From contig JADKHO010000001.1 of the NCBI GenBank assembly GCA_016721765.1, positions 1,972,001-2,036,000 on the forward strand: a DNA stretch of 64,000 nucleotides, given 5' to 3'. This document shows positions 10,039-18,845 of this stretch, in pieces. The stretch comes from Bacteroidota bacterium (GTDB lineage Bacteria > Bacteroidota > Bacteroidia > UBA4408). Made by a program: the position numbers and the translations under genes. The notes beneath the pieces are model-generated. The model ran no database searches and had not been told where the DNA came from. It worked only from the letters and a program-made list of their open reading frames with translations. Position 1 is the first letter of the stretch, and every line of letters begins with the position of its first letter.

Positions 10039-10668
10039 ATGGAACTGAAAGTAATAAATACAAAAGGGGCTGAAACAGCTAAAAAAGTTGTTTTAAACGA
10101 TGCCATATATGCTGTCGAGCCTAATGATCATGCAATATATTTGGATGTGAAGCAGTTTATGGCAAATAACCGCCAAGGAACGCACAAATCTAAGCAACGT
10201 AACGAAATTGCTGGTAGCAGCAAAAAGTTGAAGCGTCAAAAGGGTACCGGTGGTGCACGTGCTGGAAACAAGAAATCTCCTACCCGTGTGGGTGGTGGAC
10301 GTGCTTTTGGTCCTGAACCGCGTGACTACAGTTTCAAATTAAATAAGAAACTTAAAAAGGTTGCTCGTGTTTCTGCCTTGACTTACAAAGCAAAAAATAA
10401 CAATATTACGGTATTAGAAGATTTTTCTTTTGATACAATTAAGACAAAGAATTACAATGAGTTAATGACTAATTTGAAGGTTGCCGACAAAAAAACGCTG
10501 TTGGTGCTTGCTGAGTCAAATAAAAATGTATATTTGTCGTCCCGAAATTTGAGCAAAGCTAAGGTCGTAATTGCTTCAGAATTAAACACTTACGACATAT
10601 TAAATGCTTCAAATCTCATCTTAGTTGAGAGCTCAGTGAAGGAAATTGAAAACCTATTAAGCAAATAA
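10039..10668 (+). CDS. rplD: 50S ribosomal protein L4
   Basis: L4 lines the exit tunnel with a long basic loop. It has 209 residues. The loop contains KKLKRQKGTGGARAGNKKSPTRVGGG, followed by FGPEPRDYSFKLNKKLKK; the globular C-terminus ends in VKEIENLLSK. In E. coli L4 autoregulates the S10 operon; no matching leader is visible here. The gaps of 2 and 4 bases on either side suggest coupled translation with rplC and rplW. Confidence 0.97.
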   Translation: MELKVINTKGAETAKKVVLNDAIYAVEPNDHAIYLDVKQFMANNRQGTHKSKQRNEIAGSSKKLKRQKGTGGARAGNKKSPTRVGGGRAFGPEPRDYSFKLNKKLKKVARVSALTYKAKNNNITVLEDFSFDTIKTKNYNELMTNLKVADKKTLLVLAESNKNVYLSSRNLSKAKVVIASELNTYDILNASNLILVESSVKEIENLLSK

Positions 10669-10672
10669 GGCG

Positions 10673-10963
10673 ATGGAAGTTATTGTAAAACCAATCATAA
10701 CAGAAAAAATGACTGCTATGGGCGAAAAGATGAACCGTTATGGTTTTATTGTCGCTAAAGCAGCCAATAAGATTGAGATTAAGAATGCCGTTGAAAAGAT
10801 GTATGGCGTAAGCGTTGCAAACGTTAACACCATCAACTATATCGGCAAAATCAAATCAAGAAATACCAAAGCAGGAGTAGTATCCGGTTTGGCAGGGAAT
10901 AACAAAAAAGCAATCGTTTCTTTGAAAGCCGGAGAAACTATTGATTTCTATAGCAACATTTAA
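10673..10963 (+). CDS. rplW: 50S ribosomal protein L23
   Basis: L23 sits at the tunnel exit and docks trigger factor and SRP. It has 96 residues, the usual length. Typical segments are IVKPIITEKMT at the start, NKIEIKNAVEKMYGVSVANVNT and the RNA-binding loop KSRNTKAGVVSG. It starts 4 bases after rplD. Confidence 0.97.
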   Translation: MEVIVKPIITEKMTAMGEKMNRYGFIVAKAANKIEIKNAVEKMYGVSVANVNTINYIGKIKSRNTKAGVVSGLAGNNKKAIVSLKAGETIDFYSNI

Positions 10964-10999
10964 GAATAGAACTTCGGTTCGATTGAAAAAAGAAACGCA

Positions 11000-11824
11000 A
11001 TGGCACTTAAAAAATTAAGACCTCTTACTCCTTCACAACGTTTTAAAGTAGCGTTGACTTTTGATGATGTTACAACAGCATCACCGGAAAGAAGTTTGAT
11101 GGCACCTTTGAAAAAATCAGGCGGTCGTAACAATACCGGAAAAATGACTATGCGCTATGTAGGTGGTGGTCACAAACAACGTTACCGTATTATCGATTTT
11201 AAAAGAGATAAAGACGGTGTTGTAGGAACTGTTGCAACTATTGAATATGATCCAAATCGTACAGCACGTATTGCCTTGGTGAATTATTCAGATGGTGAAA
11301 AAAGATATATCGTTGCTCCAAACGGATTAAAAGTGGGACAAAAAATTGTTTCCGGTCCGGGTGCAGCTCCAGAAGTTGGAAATACCTTATTGTTAAGTGA
11401 AGTTCCACTTGGTACCTTTATTCATAATATTGAATTGTATCCTGGTCAAGGAGGAATTATTTCTCGCAGTGCCGGTTCTTATGCACAATTGAGTGCACGT
11501 GAAGGTAAGTATGCTGTGATTAAAATGCCTTCAAGCGAAACACGTATGATTTTGGTAACTTGTAAAGCTACTATCGGAATCGTTTCTAACTCTGACCACG
11601 GTTTGGAGATTAGCGGTAAAGCCGGTCGCAGTCGTTGGCAAGGTCGTCGCCCACGTGTTCGTGGTGTGGTAATGAACCCTGTTGATCACCCAATGGGTGG
11701 TGGTGAAGGTAGAGCTACCGGAGGACATCCTCGTTCACGTAATGGTATTCCTGCAAAAGGATTCAAAACACGTGAGTTGAAGAAAAAATCAAACCGTTAC
11801 ATCATCGAAAGAAGAAAGAAATAA
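11000..11824 (+). CDS. rplB: 50S ribosomal protein L2
   Basis: Core large-subunit protein required for subunit association and peptidyl transfer. It has 274 residues. The C-terminal segment VMNPVDHPMGGGEGRATGGHPRS (partly quoted: NPVDHPMGGGEG) contains the conserved His implicated in activity. The N-terminal RPLTPSQRF and KSGGRNNTGKMTMRYVGGGH motifs are present. It is followed by an 87-base spacer before rpsS. Confidence 0.98.
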   Translation: MALKKLRPLTPSQRFKVALTFDDVTTASPERSLMAPLKKSGGRNNTGKMTMRYVGGGHKQRYRIIDFKRDKDGVVGTVATIEYDPNRTARIALVNYSDGEKRYIVAPNGLKVGQKIVSGPGAAPEVGNTLLLSEVPLGTFIHNIELYPGQGGIISRSAGSYAQLSAREGKYAVIKMPSSETRMILVTCKATIGIVSNSDHGLEISGKAGRSRWQGRRPRVRGVVMNPVDHPMGGGEGRATGGHPRSRNGIPAKGFKTRELKKKSNRYIIERRKK

Positions 11825-11911
11825 TATAAAAGTTGAAAGTAGCGAGTTTAAGGTCTAAAGCATATTGGAATCCTGAAACTTTAAACCTGAAACAATAAAC
11901 AAAAAAAGAAA

Positions 11912-12181
11912 ATGAGCCGTTCATTAAAAAAAGGTCCTTTTATAGATTACAAGTTAGAGAAGAAAATTCTAGCTGTTCGTGATTCCGGTAAGAAATCTGT
12001 AGTTAAAACTTGGTCACGCAGATCAATGATTTCTCCTGATTTTGTAGGTCAAACTATCGCTGTACATAATGGAAATAAATTTATTCCTGTTTATGTAACA
12101 GAGAATATGGTGGGCCATAAATTTGGTGAGTTTGCGCCAACACGTATCTTCAGAGGTCACGCGGGAAATAAAAAGTCATAA
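11912..12181 (+). CDS. rpsS: 30S ribosomal protein S19
   Basis: 30S head protein forming a complex with S13 and contacting A-site tRNA. It has 89 residues, the usual length. Recognised from MSRSLKKGPFID, WSRRSMISPDFVGQTIAVHNG and the MVGHKFGEFAPTR motif. The 87-base spacer before it is AT-rich and resembles the other dispersed-repeat spacers in this operon. Confidence 0.98.
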   Translation: MSRSLKKGPFIDYKLEKKILAVRDSGKKSVVKTWSRRSMISPDFVGQTIAVHNGNKFIPVYVTENMVGHKFGEFAPTRIFRGHAGNKKS

Positions 12182-12208
12182 TAACACAATTAAAAAACAA
12201 CCCGAACA

Positions 12209-12709
12209 ATGGGAGTAAGAAAACATAACGTAGCGGAGAAAAGAAAAGAGGAAAACAAGACAACTTATTTTGCAAAGTTGCAAAGTTGCCCTACTTCTCC
12301 ACGTAAAATGAGATTAATTGCCGATATGGTAAGAGGTGTGCGTGTAGATAAAGCGTTACATTTATTAAAATATAACCCGAAGGAAGCTTCCGGAAGAGTG
12401 TATAAATTGTTGTTATCAGCAATCGCAAACTGGCAAGCAAAAAATGAAGGTGCGCGTATAGAAGACTCAAATTTGGTGGTTAAATCCATTTTTGTGGACA
12501 GCGGACTTCAAATGAAACGTTTGAGAACAGCGCCACAAGGAAGAGGACACAGAATCAGAAAGCGTTCTAACCATGTTACCTTAACTATCGATACGAAAGT
12601 GGAGGCACCTAAGAAAGAAATGAAAGCGAAAGTGGAAGCTACTGAAACAGCAGCAGCACCGGTAAGCAAAGCTAAAAAAACTACTACAAAAAAATCTACA
12701 AAGGAATAA
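12209..12709 (+). CDS. rplV: 50S ribosomal protein L22 with long basic tail
   Basis: L22 lines the exit tunnel. It has 166 residues against about 110 in E. coli. The core (SPRKMRLIADMVRG to RGRGHRIRKRSNHVTL-like sequence, around 30-130) is standard. The extra C-terminal tail of about 40 residues is Lys/Ala/Thr-rich and low in complexity. The stop overlaps the start of rpsC by one base (TAATG), implying translational coupling. Confidence 0.97.
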   Translation: MGVRKHNVAEKRKEENKTTYFAKLQSCPTSPRKMRLIADMVRGVRVDKALHLLKYNPKEASGRVYKLLLSAIANWQAKNEGARIEDSNLVVKSIFVDSGLQMKRLRTAPQGRGHRIRKRSNHVTLTIDTKVEAPKKEMKAKVEATETAAAPVSKAKKTTTKKSTKE

Positions 12710-13470
12710 TGGGACAAAAAGCAAATCCAATTGGCAACAGAATAGGAATCATCAGAGGATGGGATTCTAACTGGTATGGTGGAAAAGACTATTCTGAAAA
12801 ATTAGTGGAGGATTATAAAATCCGTAACTACCTAAAAGCCCGTTTGGCAAAAGGAAGTATCTCTAAAATCGTGATCGAAAGAACATTGAAATTAGTTACC
12901 GTTACAATTAACACTGCGCGTCCCGGAATTATCATTGGAAAAGGTGGTCAGGAAGTAGATAAATTAAAAGAGGAATTAAAAAAGATTACCAAAAAGGATA
13001 TTCAAATAAACATATTTGAGATTAAACGTCCTGAATTGGATGCTCAATTAGTAAGTGATGGAATTGCTCGTCAAATTGAAGGACGTATTTCTTTCCGTAG
13101 AGCAATTAAAACATCTATTGCATCTACCATGAGAATGGGTGCAGAAGGAATTAAGGTTTCGGTTGCCGGTCGTTTAGCTGGTGCTGAGATGGCAAGAACA
13201 GAGCATTATAAAGAAGGAAGAACTCCATTACATACTTTCCGTGCGGATATTGATTATTCACACTCAGAAGCGCATACTACTTATGGAAGATTAGGTATTA
13301 AAGTTTGGATTTGTAAAGGAGAAGTATATGGTAAACGTGATTTATCTCCAAACATTGGCCAATCTGCTTCAGGTGGAAATGCCGGTGGAGGAAATGACCG
13401 CAAACCAATGGGTGCTGGAGACAGAAAACCGGGATCAAAATTTAAAGGTGCTCCACGCAGAAAGAAATAA
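12709..13470 (+). CDS. rpsC: 30S ribosomal protein S3
   Basis: 30S head protein at the mRNA entry channel with helicase activity. It has 253 residues. Start GQKANPIGNRIGIIRGWDS; KH domain with RPGIIIGKGGQEVDKL; C-terminal domain with TEHYKEGRTPLHTFRADIDY. A Gly/Lys-rich tail (around 223-253) follows. Its ATG overlaps the rplV stop by one base. Confidence 0.98.
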   Translation: MGQKANPIGNRIGIIRGWDSNWYGGKDYSEKLVEDYKIRNYLKARLAKGSISKIVIERTLKLVTVTINTARPGIIIGKGGQEVDKLKEELKKITKKDIQINIFEIKRPELDAQLVSDGIARQIEGRISFRRAIKTSIASTMRMGAEGIKVSVAGRLAGAEMARTEHYKEGRTPLHTFRADIDYSHSEAHTTYGRLGIKVWICKGEVYGKRDLSPNIGQSASGGNAGGGNDRKPMGAGDRKPGSKFKGAPRRKK

Positions 13471-13510
13471 TTTTTTTAGACGAATTAAATAATAAGATAG
13501 ATTTTTTAAG

Positions 13511-13942
13511 ATGTTACAGCCAAAAAGAACGAAGTTCAGAAAGATGCATAAAATGAAAATGAAGGGCGATGCTAAGCGTGGCAGTCAGATTTCATTTGGT
13601 TCATTTGCAATTAAAGCAAACGAAGGTGCATGGGTTACAGCACGTCAGATTGAAGCAGCCCGTGTGGCGGTTACTCGTTTTATGAAACGTGAAGGTCAAA
13701 TTTGGATTCGTGTGTTTCCTGATAAGCCTATTACCAAAAAGCCTGCAGAGGTGCGTATGGGTAAAGGAAAGGGAGCTCCTGAATATTGGGTAGCAGTAGT
13801 GAAACCGGGAAGGATCATTTTTGAAGCAGATGGTGTTCCAATGGCAGTTGCAAAAGAAGCTTTGCGTTTAGCAGCTCAAAAACTACCGATAACTACAAAG
13901 TTTATCGTTCGCAGAGATTACAAAGAAGAAACAGTAGCATAA
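13511..13942 (+). CDS. rplP: 50S ribosomal protein L16
   Basis: Large-subunit protein near the A site. It has 143 residues, close to the usual 136-144. Diagnostic segments: MLQPKRTKFRKMHKMKMKG, EGAWVTARQIEAARVAVTR and VRMGKGKGAPEYWVAVVKPG. It is followed by rpmC after 15 bases. Confidence 0.98.
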   Translation: MLQPKRTKFRKMHKMKMKGDAKRGSQISFGSFAIKANEGAWVTARQIEAARVAVTRFMKREGQIWIRVFPDKPITKKPAEVRMGKGKGAPEYWVAVVKPGRIIFEADGVPMAVAKEALRLAAQKLPITTKFIVRRDYKEETVA

Positions 13943-13957
13943 AGCACAAGATATAAA

Positions 13958-14158
13958 ATGAAACAAGCAGTAATAAAAGAGCTTTCAGGAAAAGAGCTAC
14001 AGGAAAAATTAATTGTAGAAAGAGGAAACTTGGTGAAATTAAAATTAAACCACGCCGTTTCACCGATTGAAAATCCTTTGAAAATTAACCATGCACGTAA
14101 AACTGTTGCGCGCATCAAAACAGAAATACGTAAACGTACTCTTGCAGGTACATTATAA
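13958..14158 (+). CDS. rpmC: 50S ribosomal protein L29
   Basis: Small helical hairpin protein next to L23 at the tunnel exit. It has 66 residues. The KELSGKELQEKLIVERGNLVK-like helix and the C-terminal ARKTVARIKTEIRKR are typical. It is placed between rplP and rpsQ as in nearly all bacteria. Confidence 0.97.
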   Translation: MKQAVIKELSGKELQEKLIVERGNLVKLKLNHAVSPIENPLKINHARKTVARIKTEIRKRTLAGTL

Positions 14159-14166
14159 TAAGAAGA

Positions 14167-14424
14167 ATGGAAACAAGAAACTTAAGAAAAGAAAGAATCG
14201 GTTTAGTTACCAGCAATAAGATGGATAAATCTATTGTGGTATCTGTAGAACGTAAAGTGAAACACGAAAAATATGGAAAGTTCATTAAAATGACTTCAAA
14301 ATTTGTGGCTCATGACGAAACCAATACCTGCAACATTGGAGATACAGTAAAAATTATGGAAACTCGCCCGTTAAGCAAAAGCAAAAACTGGCGTTTGGTT
14401 GAAGTAGTAGAACGCGTTAAATAA
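14167..14424 (+). CDS. rpsQ: 30S ribosomal protein S17
   Basis: Primary 16S rRNA-binding protein with an OB fold. It has 85 residues. Recognised from RKERIGLVTSNKMDKSIVV, the KHEKYGKF motif and MKETRPLSK-like METRPLSKSKNWRL. It starts 8 bases after rpmC and is followed by an 80-base spacer made of repeat-like sequence. Confidence 0.97.
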   Translation: METRNLRKERIGLVTSNKMDKSIVVSVERKVKHEKYGKFIKMTSKFVAHDETNTCNIGDTVKIMETRPLSKSKNWRLVEVVERVK

Positions 14425-14439
14425 GGAATTATAGCATTA

Positions 14440-14499
14440 ATGAAGGGTTGAATTGAAGAGTTAATCGACAAATCAATACTTCAACAACTCAACAAATAG
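14440..14499. repeat. AT-rich inverted-repeat spacer before rplN
   Basis: GGGTTGAATTGAAGAGTT on the left is roughly complementary to ACTTCAACAACTCAACAA on the right. It belongs to the same word family as the spacers before rpmD, rpsM and glnN. Confidence 0.5.
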
Positions 14500-14504
14500 A
14501 AGAG

Positions 14505-14873
14505 ATGATACAACAAGAATCGAGATTAACCGTAGCAGATAACAGTGGGGCAAAGGAAGTACTTTGTATCCGAGTGTTAGGCGGTACCAGAAAGAGATAT
14601 GCAAGCATCGGCGATAAAATCGTTGTTTCTGTAAAGCATGCTTTGCCTTCAGGTGGTATTAAGAAAGGAGCTGTTTCAAAAGCAGTTGTAGTTCGTACCA
14701 GAAAAGAAGTACGCAGAGCAGATGGTTCATACATTCGTTTTGACGACAATGCAGTAGTGCTTTTAAATGCTACTGATGAGATCCGCGGAACACGTATTTT
14801 TGGACCTGTTGCAAGAGAATTAAGAGAGAAGCAATTTATGAAAATTGTTTCCTTAGCACCGGAAGTTATATAA
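14505..14873 (+). CDS. rplN: 50S ribosomal protein L14
   Basis: Large-subunit protein at the subunit interface that forms a bridge and binds the silencing factor RsfS. It has 122 residues, the standard length. Start MIQQESRLTVADNSGAKE; ends REKQFMKIVSLAPEVI. It opens the spc portion of the block after an 80-base spacer. Confidence 0.98.
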   Translation: MIQQESRLTVADNSGAKEVLCIRVLGGTRKRYASIGDKIVVSVKHALPSGGIKKGAVSKAVVVRTRKEVRRADGSYIRFDDNAVVLLNATDEIRGTRIFGPVARELREKQFMKIVSLAPEVI

Positions 14874-14889
14874 TTTTTAAATCATACAA

Positions 14890-15204
14890 ATGCAAACCAA
14901 GTTACACATTAAAAAGGGCGACACTGTAAAAGTGATGGCCGGCGACTCAAAAGGTCAGTCGGGCAAAGTGTTGGAAGTGGATACGGCAAAAATGCGTGCT
15001 TTAGTAGAAGGAGTGAATATGGCTTCTAAACATACTAAACCAAATGCAGCTAGTCCAAACGGTGGAATCGTTAAAAAAGAATTATCCATTCATATTTCTA
15101 ATCTAATGCTGAGCATTGGTGGAAAAACCACTAAAGTGGGCCGTAAGGTGGAAGATGGTAAAGTAGTTCGTTACGCTAAAAAAACAGGGGAGGTAATTAA
15201 ATAA
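14890..15204 (+). CDS. rplX: 50S ribosomal protein L24
   Basis: Assembly initiator protein with a KOW motif (HIKKGDTVKVMAGDSKGQSG, residues around 6-25). It has 104 residues. Its stop overlaps the rplE start by one base (TAATG), so the two are probably translationally coupled. Confidence 0.97.
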   Translation: MQTKLHIKKGDTVKVMAGDSKGQSGKVLEVDTAKMRALVEGVNMASKHTKPNAASPNGGIVKKELSIHISNLMLSIGGKTTKVGRKVEDGKVVRYAKKTGEVIK

Positions 15205-15761
15205 TGGCAACAACAGCACCCAGATTAAAAGAAAAATATAAAAGCGCAGTAGTTCCTGCTTTGAAGAAGCAGTTTGAATACAAAAGCGTAATGCAAGTTC
15301 CTCGTTTAAAAAAGATTTGTTTGAACCAAGGAGTTGGTATCGCAACATCTGACAAGAAACTTATTGATACAGCAGTTGCTGAAATGACCACCATTACAGG
15401 TCAGAAAGCAATCTCTACAAAATCGAAAAAAGATATTTCGAATTTTAAATTGAGAAAAGCAATGCCAATTGGTGTAAAAGTAACTTTACGCGGCGATAAA
15501 ATGTATGAATTCCTTGATCGTTTAGTTTCTGTGGCATTGCCACGTATTCGTGACTTCCGTGGAATTAACGAAAAAGGTTTTGATGGAAGAGGAAACTACA
15601 CCTTAGGTGTAACGGAACAAATCATTTTCCCTGAAATCTCTATTGATAAAGTGAATAAGATTATGGGTATGGATATTACGTTTGTAACATCTGCACCAAG
15701 CGATGAAGAAGCATTTGCATTGCTAAAAGAATTTGGTTTACCATTTAAAAATCAGAAATAA
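15204..15761 (+). CDS. rplE: 50S ribosomal protein L5
   Basis: Central protuberance protein binding 5S rRNA. It has 185 residues, the usual length. Typical are MQVPRLKKICLNQGVG, MPIGVKVTLRGDKMYEFLDRL and FRGINEKGFDGRGNYTLG. The ATG overlaps the rplX stop; rpsN follows after 9 bases. Confidence 0.98.
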   Translation: MATTAPRLKEKYKSAVVPALKKQFEYKSVMQVPRLKKICLNQGVGIATSDKKLIDTAVAEMTTITGQKAISTKSKKDISNFKLRKAMPIGVKVTLRGDKMYEFLDRLVSVALPRIRDFRGINEKGFDGRGNYTLGVTEQIIFPEISIDKVNKIMGMDITFVTSAPSDEEAFALLKEFGLPFKNQK

Positions 15762-15770
15762 AAAAGGTAC

Positions 15771-16040
15771 ATGGCTAAAGAATCAATGAAAGCAAGAGAA
15801 GTCAAAAGACAGAAACTTGTTGACAAATACGCAGAAAGAAGAGCAGCTTTGAAAGCAGCAGGTGATTCCATAGGATTGCAAAAGCTTCCTAAAAATTCAT
15901 CACCGGGTCGCTTACACAACCGTTGCAAGTTAACCGGAAGACCAAGAGGATATATCCGCCAATTTGGAATCTCCCGTAACACTTTCCGCGAAATGGCTTT
16001 GAACGGTAAAATCCCGGGAGTAACAAAGGCTAGCTGGTAA
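15771..16040 (+). CDS. rpsN: 30S ribosomal protein S14, zinc-free type
   Basis: 30S head assembly protein. It has 89 residues with the C-terminal motif GRPRGYIRQFGISRNTFRE and the ending VTKASW. It lacks the CxxC pairs of the short zinc-binding form and has a single Cys (RLHNRCKLTG), so it is the longer zinc-independent (C-minus) type. It is followed by a 101-base spacer before rpsH. Confidence 0.97.
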   Translation: MAKESMKAREVKRQKLVDKYAERRAALKAAGDSIGLQKLPKNSSPGRLHNRCKLTGRPRGYIRQFGISRNTFREMALNGKIPGVTKASW

Positions 16041-16141
16041 TTAAAAAGCAGTACCGAAAAGTAAATAAAATAAGGGTTCTTAGAACCAAAACATAATGTA
16101 TAATTGTTCCGGTGTGGAGCAAAATATAAATAACTACAATA

Positions 16142-16537
16142 ATGACTGATCCAATCTCAGATTACCTTACTCGATTAAGGAACGCTATTAGTGCAAACCA
16201 CAGAGTGGTTGAAATCCCAGCATCTAATATCAAAAAAGAAATTACCAAAATTCTTTTTGAAAAGGGTTATATCTTAAACTATAAGTTTGAAGATGATTCC
16301 GTACAAGGAAACATTAAAATCGCCCTCAAGTATCATCCTGTTTCTAAAACTTCTGCTATTAAAAAATTAGACAGAATTAGTAAACCAGGTCTACGTAAAT
16401 ATACCGGAATAGATGGTATTCCACGTGTGTTGAATGGCTTGGGCATCGCTATTATTTCTACTTCCAGAGGCTTAATGACCGATAAAGAAGCTAAGAAAGA
16501 AAGAGTAGGTGGTGAGGTATTATGTTATGTTTATTAA
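16142..16537 (+). CDS. rpsH: 30S ribosomal protein S8
   Basis: Primary 16S rRNA-binding protein of the 30S platform; it regulates the spc operon in E. coli. It has 131 residues. Start MTDPISDYLTRLRNA; C-terminal ISTSRGLMTDKEAKKERVGGE is diagnostic. The ATG follows a 101-base AT-rich spacer. Confidence 0.98.
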   Translation: MTDPISDYLTRLRNAISANHRVVEIPASNIKKEITKILFEKGYILNYKFEDDSVQGNIKIALKYHPVSKTSAIKKLDRISKPGLRKYTGIDGIPRVLNGLGIAIISTSRGLMTDKEAKKERVGGEVLCYVY

Positions 16538-16576
16538 TCTTAGGTAGTACGCTATCTAACTAAAAAGTATAAAGAA

Positions 16577-17131
16577 ATGTCAAGAATAGGAAAATTACCC
16601 ATTACAGTCCCTGCAGGGGTTGAAGTGAGTGTATCTGACAAGAATGTTGTAAAAGTAAAAGGAAAGTTAGGTGAACTTTCTCGTTCAATTGATACTGCTA
16701 TTTCGGTAAAAGTAGATGGCGGTAAAATAGTATTGGACAGAGCCACCGAGCAAAAACGTCACAAAGCTTTGCATGGCTTGAGTCGTGCATTGATAGCTAA
16801 CATGGTGAAAGGGGTGAGCGAAGGCTACAAAGCTGAGCAAGAATTAGTGGGTGTTGGTTATAGAGCAGCGAATACCGGTCAGATGTTGGAATTGACTTTA
16901 GGTTATTCACACAACGTTTCGTTTGAATTGCCAAAAGAAATTAAGATTACTACACTTACAGAAAGAAGTAAGAATCCAATTATTACTTTAACTTCTCACG
17001 ACAATGAATTGTTAGGTTTGGTTACTTCAAAAATTCGTAAACTGAGAAAACCTGAGCCGTACAAAGGGAAAGGTATTAAATTCGTGGGTGAGCAATTGCG
17101 CAGAAAAGCCGGAAAATCCGCAGGTAAATAA
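16577..17131 (+). CDS. rplF: 50S ribosomal protein L6
   Basis: Two-domain protein near the factor-binding site. It has 184 residues. Typical are SRIGKLPITVPAGVEV at the start, ALIANMVKGVSEGYK and the C-terminal RKPEPYKGKGIKFVGE. The start is ATG, 39 bases after rpsH. Confidence 0.98.
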   Translation: MSRIGKLPITVPAGVEVSVSDKNVVKVKGKLGELSRSIDTAISVKVDGGKIVLDRATEQKRHKALHGLSRALIANMVKGVSEGYKAEQELVGVGYRAANTGQMLELTLGYSHNVSFELPKEIKITTLTERSKNPIITLTSHDNELLGLVTSKIRKLRKPEPYKGKGIKFVGEQLRRKAGKSAGK

Positions 17132-17185
17132 GTATAGAATAATAGGAATAGCGGCAAAATCCGCATTCATTAAAATAAAAACAAA

Positions 17186-17542
17186 ATGGCAGTATCAAAA
17201 TCAAGCAGAAGAGAAAAGATTAAAAAGCGTGTCCGCAAAGTGGTTAGCGGAACTACTGAGAGTCCTAGACTATCTGTATTTCGCAGCAACAAGCAGATTT
17301 ATGCTCAAATTGTAGACGACTCAACAGGAAAAACCTTGGTGTCGGCCTCTTCGAAAGTAGCTGCAATTGCAGATCAGAAAGTGAACAAAGTAGAACAGGC
17401 GAAATTGGTTGGAAAAGCCATCGCTGAAAAAGCTACCGGAGCAGGAATTAAAACGATTCGCTTCGATCGTAACGGATATTTGTATCACGGCCGAGTTAAA
17501 TCTTTAGCGGATGGTGCAAGAGAAGGCGGATTGCAATTTTAA
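17186..17542 (+). CDS. rplR: 50S ribosomal protein L18
   Basis: 5S rRNA-binding protein of the central protuberance. It has 118 residues, the standard length. Recognised from RKVVSGTTESPRLSVFRSNKQIYAQ-like sequence (partly quoted: SPRLSVFRSNKQIYAQ) and FDRNGYLYHGRVKSLADGAR. It lies between rplF and rpsE as usual. Confidence 0.98.
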   Translation: MAVSKSSRREKIKKRVRKVVSGTTESPRLSVFRSNKQIYAQIVDDSTGKTLVSASSKVAAIADQKVNKVEQAKLVGKAIAEKATGAGIKTIRFDRNGYLYHGRVKSLADGAREGGLQF

Positions 17543-17573
17543 TCAAGTATTCAACATTTAAAACGAATAGAAC

Positions 17574-18092
17574 GTGTCAAACGAAAACAAAAAAAATGTA
17601 AGATCAGGCGATGTCGAATTAAAAGACAAGCTGGTAAGTGTACAACGTGTTACTAAGGTTACCAAAGGAGGAAGAACTTTCAGCTTCTCAGCTATCGTGG
17701 TTGTAGGAAATGAAAAAGGAGTTGTTGGTTATGGCTTGGGTAAAGCTAAAGAGGTAACAGATGCTATCACAAAAGGTATCGAAGATGCAAAGAAAAACCT
17801 GATCAAAGTTCCGGTAGCGAAGGGTACAGTGCCACATGAGCAGTACGGAAAATACAGTGGTTCTTATGTATTCTTAAAACCGGCTGCACATGGAACAGGT
17901 GTTATTGCCGGTGGTGCGATGCGTGCAGTATTAGAGAGTGTTGGAGTAACCGATGTATTGGCAAAATCAAAAGGTTCTTCTAACCCACACAACGTGGTAA
18001 AAGCAACTATTGATGCCTTGGTTAATATGCGCGATGCTGCAACCGTTGCTGAACAAAGAGGAATTGCAATTGACAGAGTATTTAACGGATAA
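17574..18092 (+). CDS. rpsE: 30S ribosomal protein S5, GTG start
   Basis: 30S protein of the decoding region and mRNA entry. It has 172 residues. The double-stranded-RNA-like domain includes KGGRTFSFSAIVVVGNEKG, followed by HGTGVIAGGAMRAVLE. The start codon is GTG; no in-frame ATG lies nearby and the family N-terminus fits the GTG. A 93-base spacer with an imperfect inverted repeat follows. Confidence 0.97.
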   Translation: MSNENKKNVRSGDVELKDKLVSVQRVTKVTKGGRTFSFSAIVVVGNEKGVVGYGLGKAKEVTDAITKGIEDAKKNLIKVPVAKGTVPHEQYGKYSGSYVFLKPAAHGTGVIAGGAMRAVLESVGVTDVLAKSKGSSNPHNVVKATIDALVNMRDAATVAEQRGIAIDRVFNG

Positions 18093-18098
18093 TTTAAA

Positions 18099-18180
18099 TT
18101 GAAGAATTGTTGAATTAAGGAATTGGAGATTGGATTAATGATCACTCAATAACTCAACAAATCAATAACTCAACAACTAA
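18099..18180. repeat. AT-rich inverted-repeat spacer between rpsE and rpmD
   Basis: The left part has GAATTGTTGAATTAAGGAATT and the right part has ACTCAATAACTCAACAAATC and CAATAACTCAACAACT, which are largely complementary. Words of the same family (AATTCAACAA, AACTCAACAA) occur before rplN, rpsM and glnN. Confidence 0.6.
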
Positions 18181-18185
18181 ATAAA

Positions 18186-18362
18186 ATGGCAACAATAAAA
18201 GTAAAACAAGTAAAAAGTGGTATCGACCGCCCATTGCGTCAAAAAAGAACGTTGATTGCATTAGGTCTTACACGCATGCACAAAGTGGTGGAAACGGAAG
18301 CAACTCCTCAAATTTTGGGAATGATTGCCAAAGTGCAACACTTGGTAGAAGTAGTAAAATAA
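18186..18362 (+). CDS. rpmD: 50S ribosomal protein L30
   Basis: A 58-residue ORF starting ATIKVKQVKSGIDRPLRQKR and containing ALGLTRMHKVVE, the L30 signature. The length and position between rpsE and rplO are as in other bacteria. It is easily missed because of its size. It follows the 93-base repeat-like spacer, and rplO begins 28 bases downstream. Confidence 0.97.
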   Translation: MATIKVKQVKSGIDRPLRQKRTLIALGLTRMHKVVETEATPQILGMIAKVQHLVEVVK

Positions 18363-18390
18363 AACATAACGCATACAAAATATTTCAGCA

Positions 18391-18837
18391 ATGGATTTGA
18401 GTAATTTGAAACCGGCAGACGGTTCGACAAAAAACAGAAAAAGAATAGGTAGAGGACAAGGCTCGGGAAGAGGCGGAACATCTACACGTGGTCATAAAGG
18501 AGCTAAGTCTCGTTCAGGATACTCTCGTAAAGTGGGTTTTGAAGGTGGGCAAATGCCATTGCAAAGACGTATTCCAAAATTTGGTTTCAAAAACATTAAC
18601 CGTAAGGAATACCGTGGAATTAATTTGGATATTCTTCAAGGTTTGGTTGATAATAAATCCATAACTGTAATTGATTTGGATGTTTTGGTAGCAAATGGAT
18701 TGGCATCAAAAAATGACTTAGTTAAAATATTGGGTCGTGGAGAATTAAAATCTAAAGTAGAAGTAAAAGTGCATGCTTTTTCTGCAACAGCAAAAGCAGC
18801 AATTGAATCAAAAGGTGGCGTTGTTACAACACTCTAA
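18391..18837 (+). CDS. rplO: 50S ribosomal protein L15
   Basis: Late-assembly large-subunit protein. It has 148 residues. The Gly/Arg-rich N-terminal arm (RKRIGRGQGSGRGGTSTRG) and FEGGQMPLQRRIPKFGF are diagnostic. It is followed by secY after 8 bases, as in the classical spc operon. Confidence 0.98.
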   Translation: MDLSNLKPADGSTKNRKRIGRGQGSGRGGTSTRGHKGAKSRSGYSRKVGFEGGQMPLQRRIPKFGFKNINRKEYRGINLDILQGLVDNKSITVIDLDVLVANGLASKNDLVKILGRGELKSKVEVKVHAFSATAKAAIESKGGVVTTL

Positions 18838-18845
18838 TACTGTAT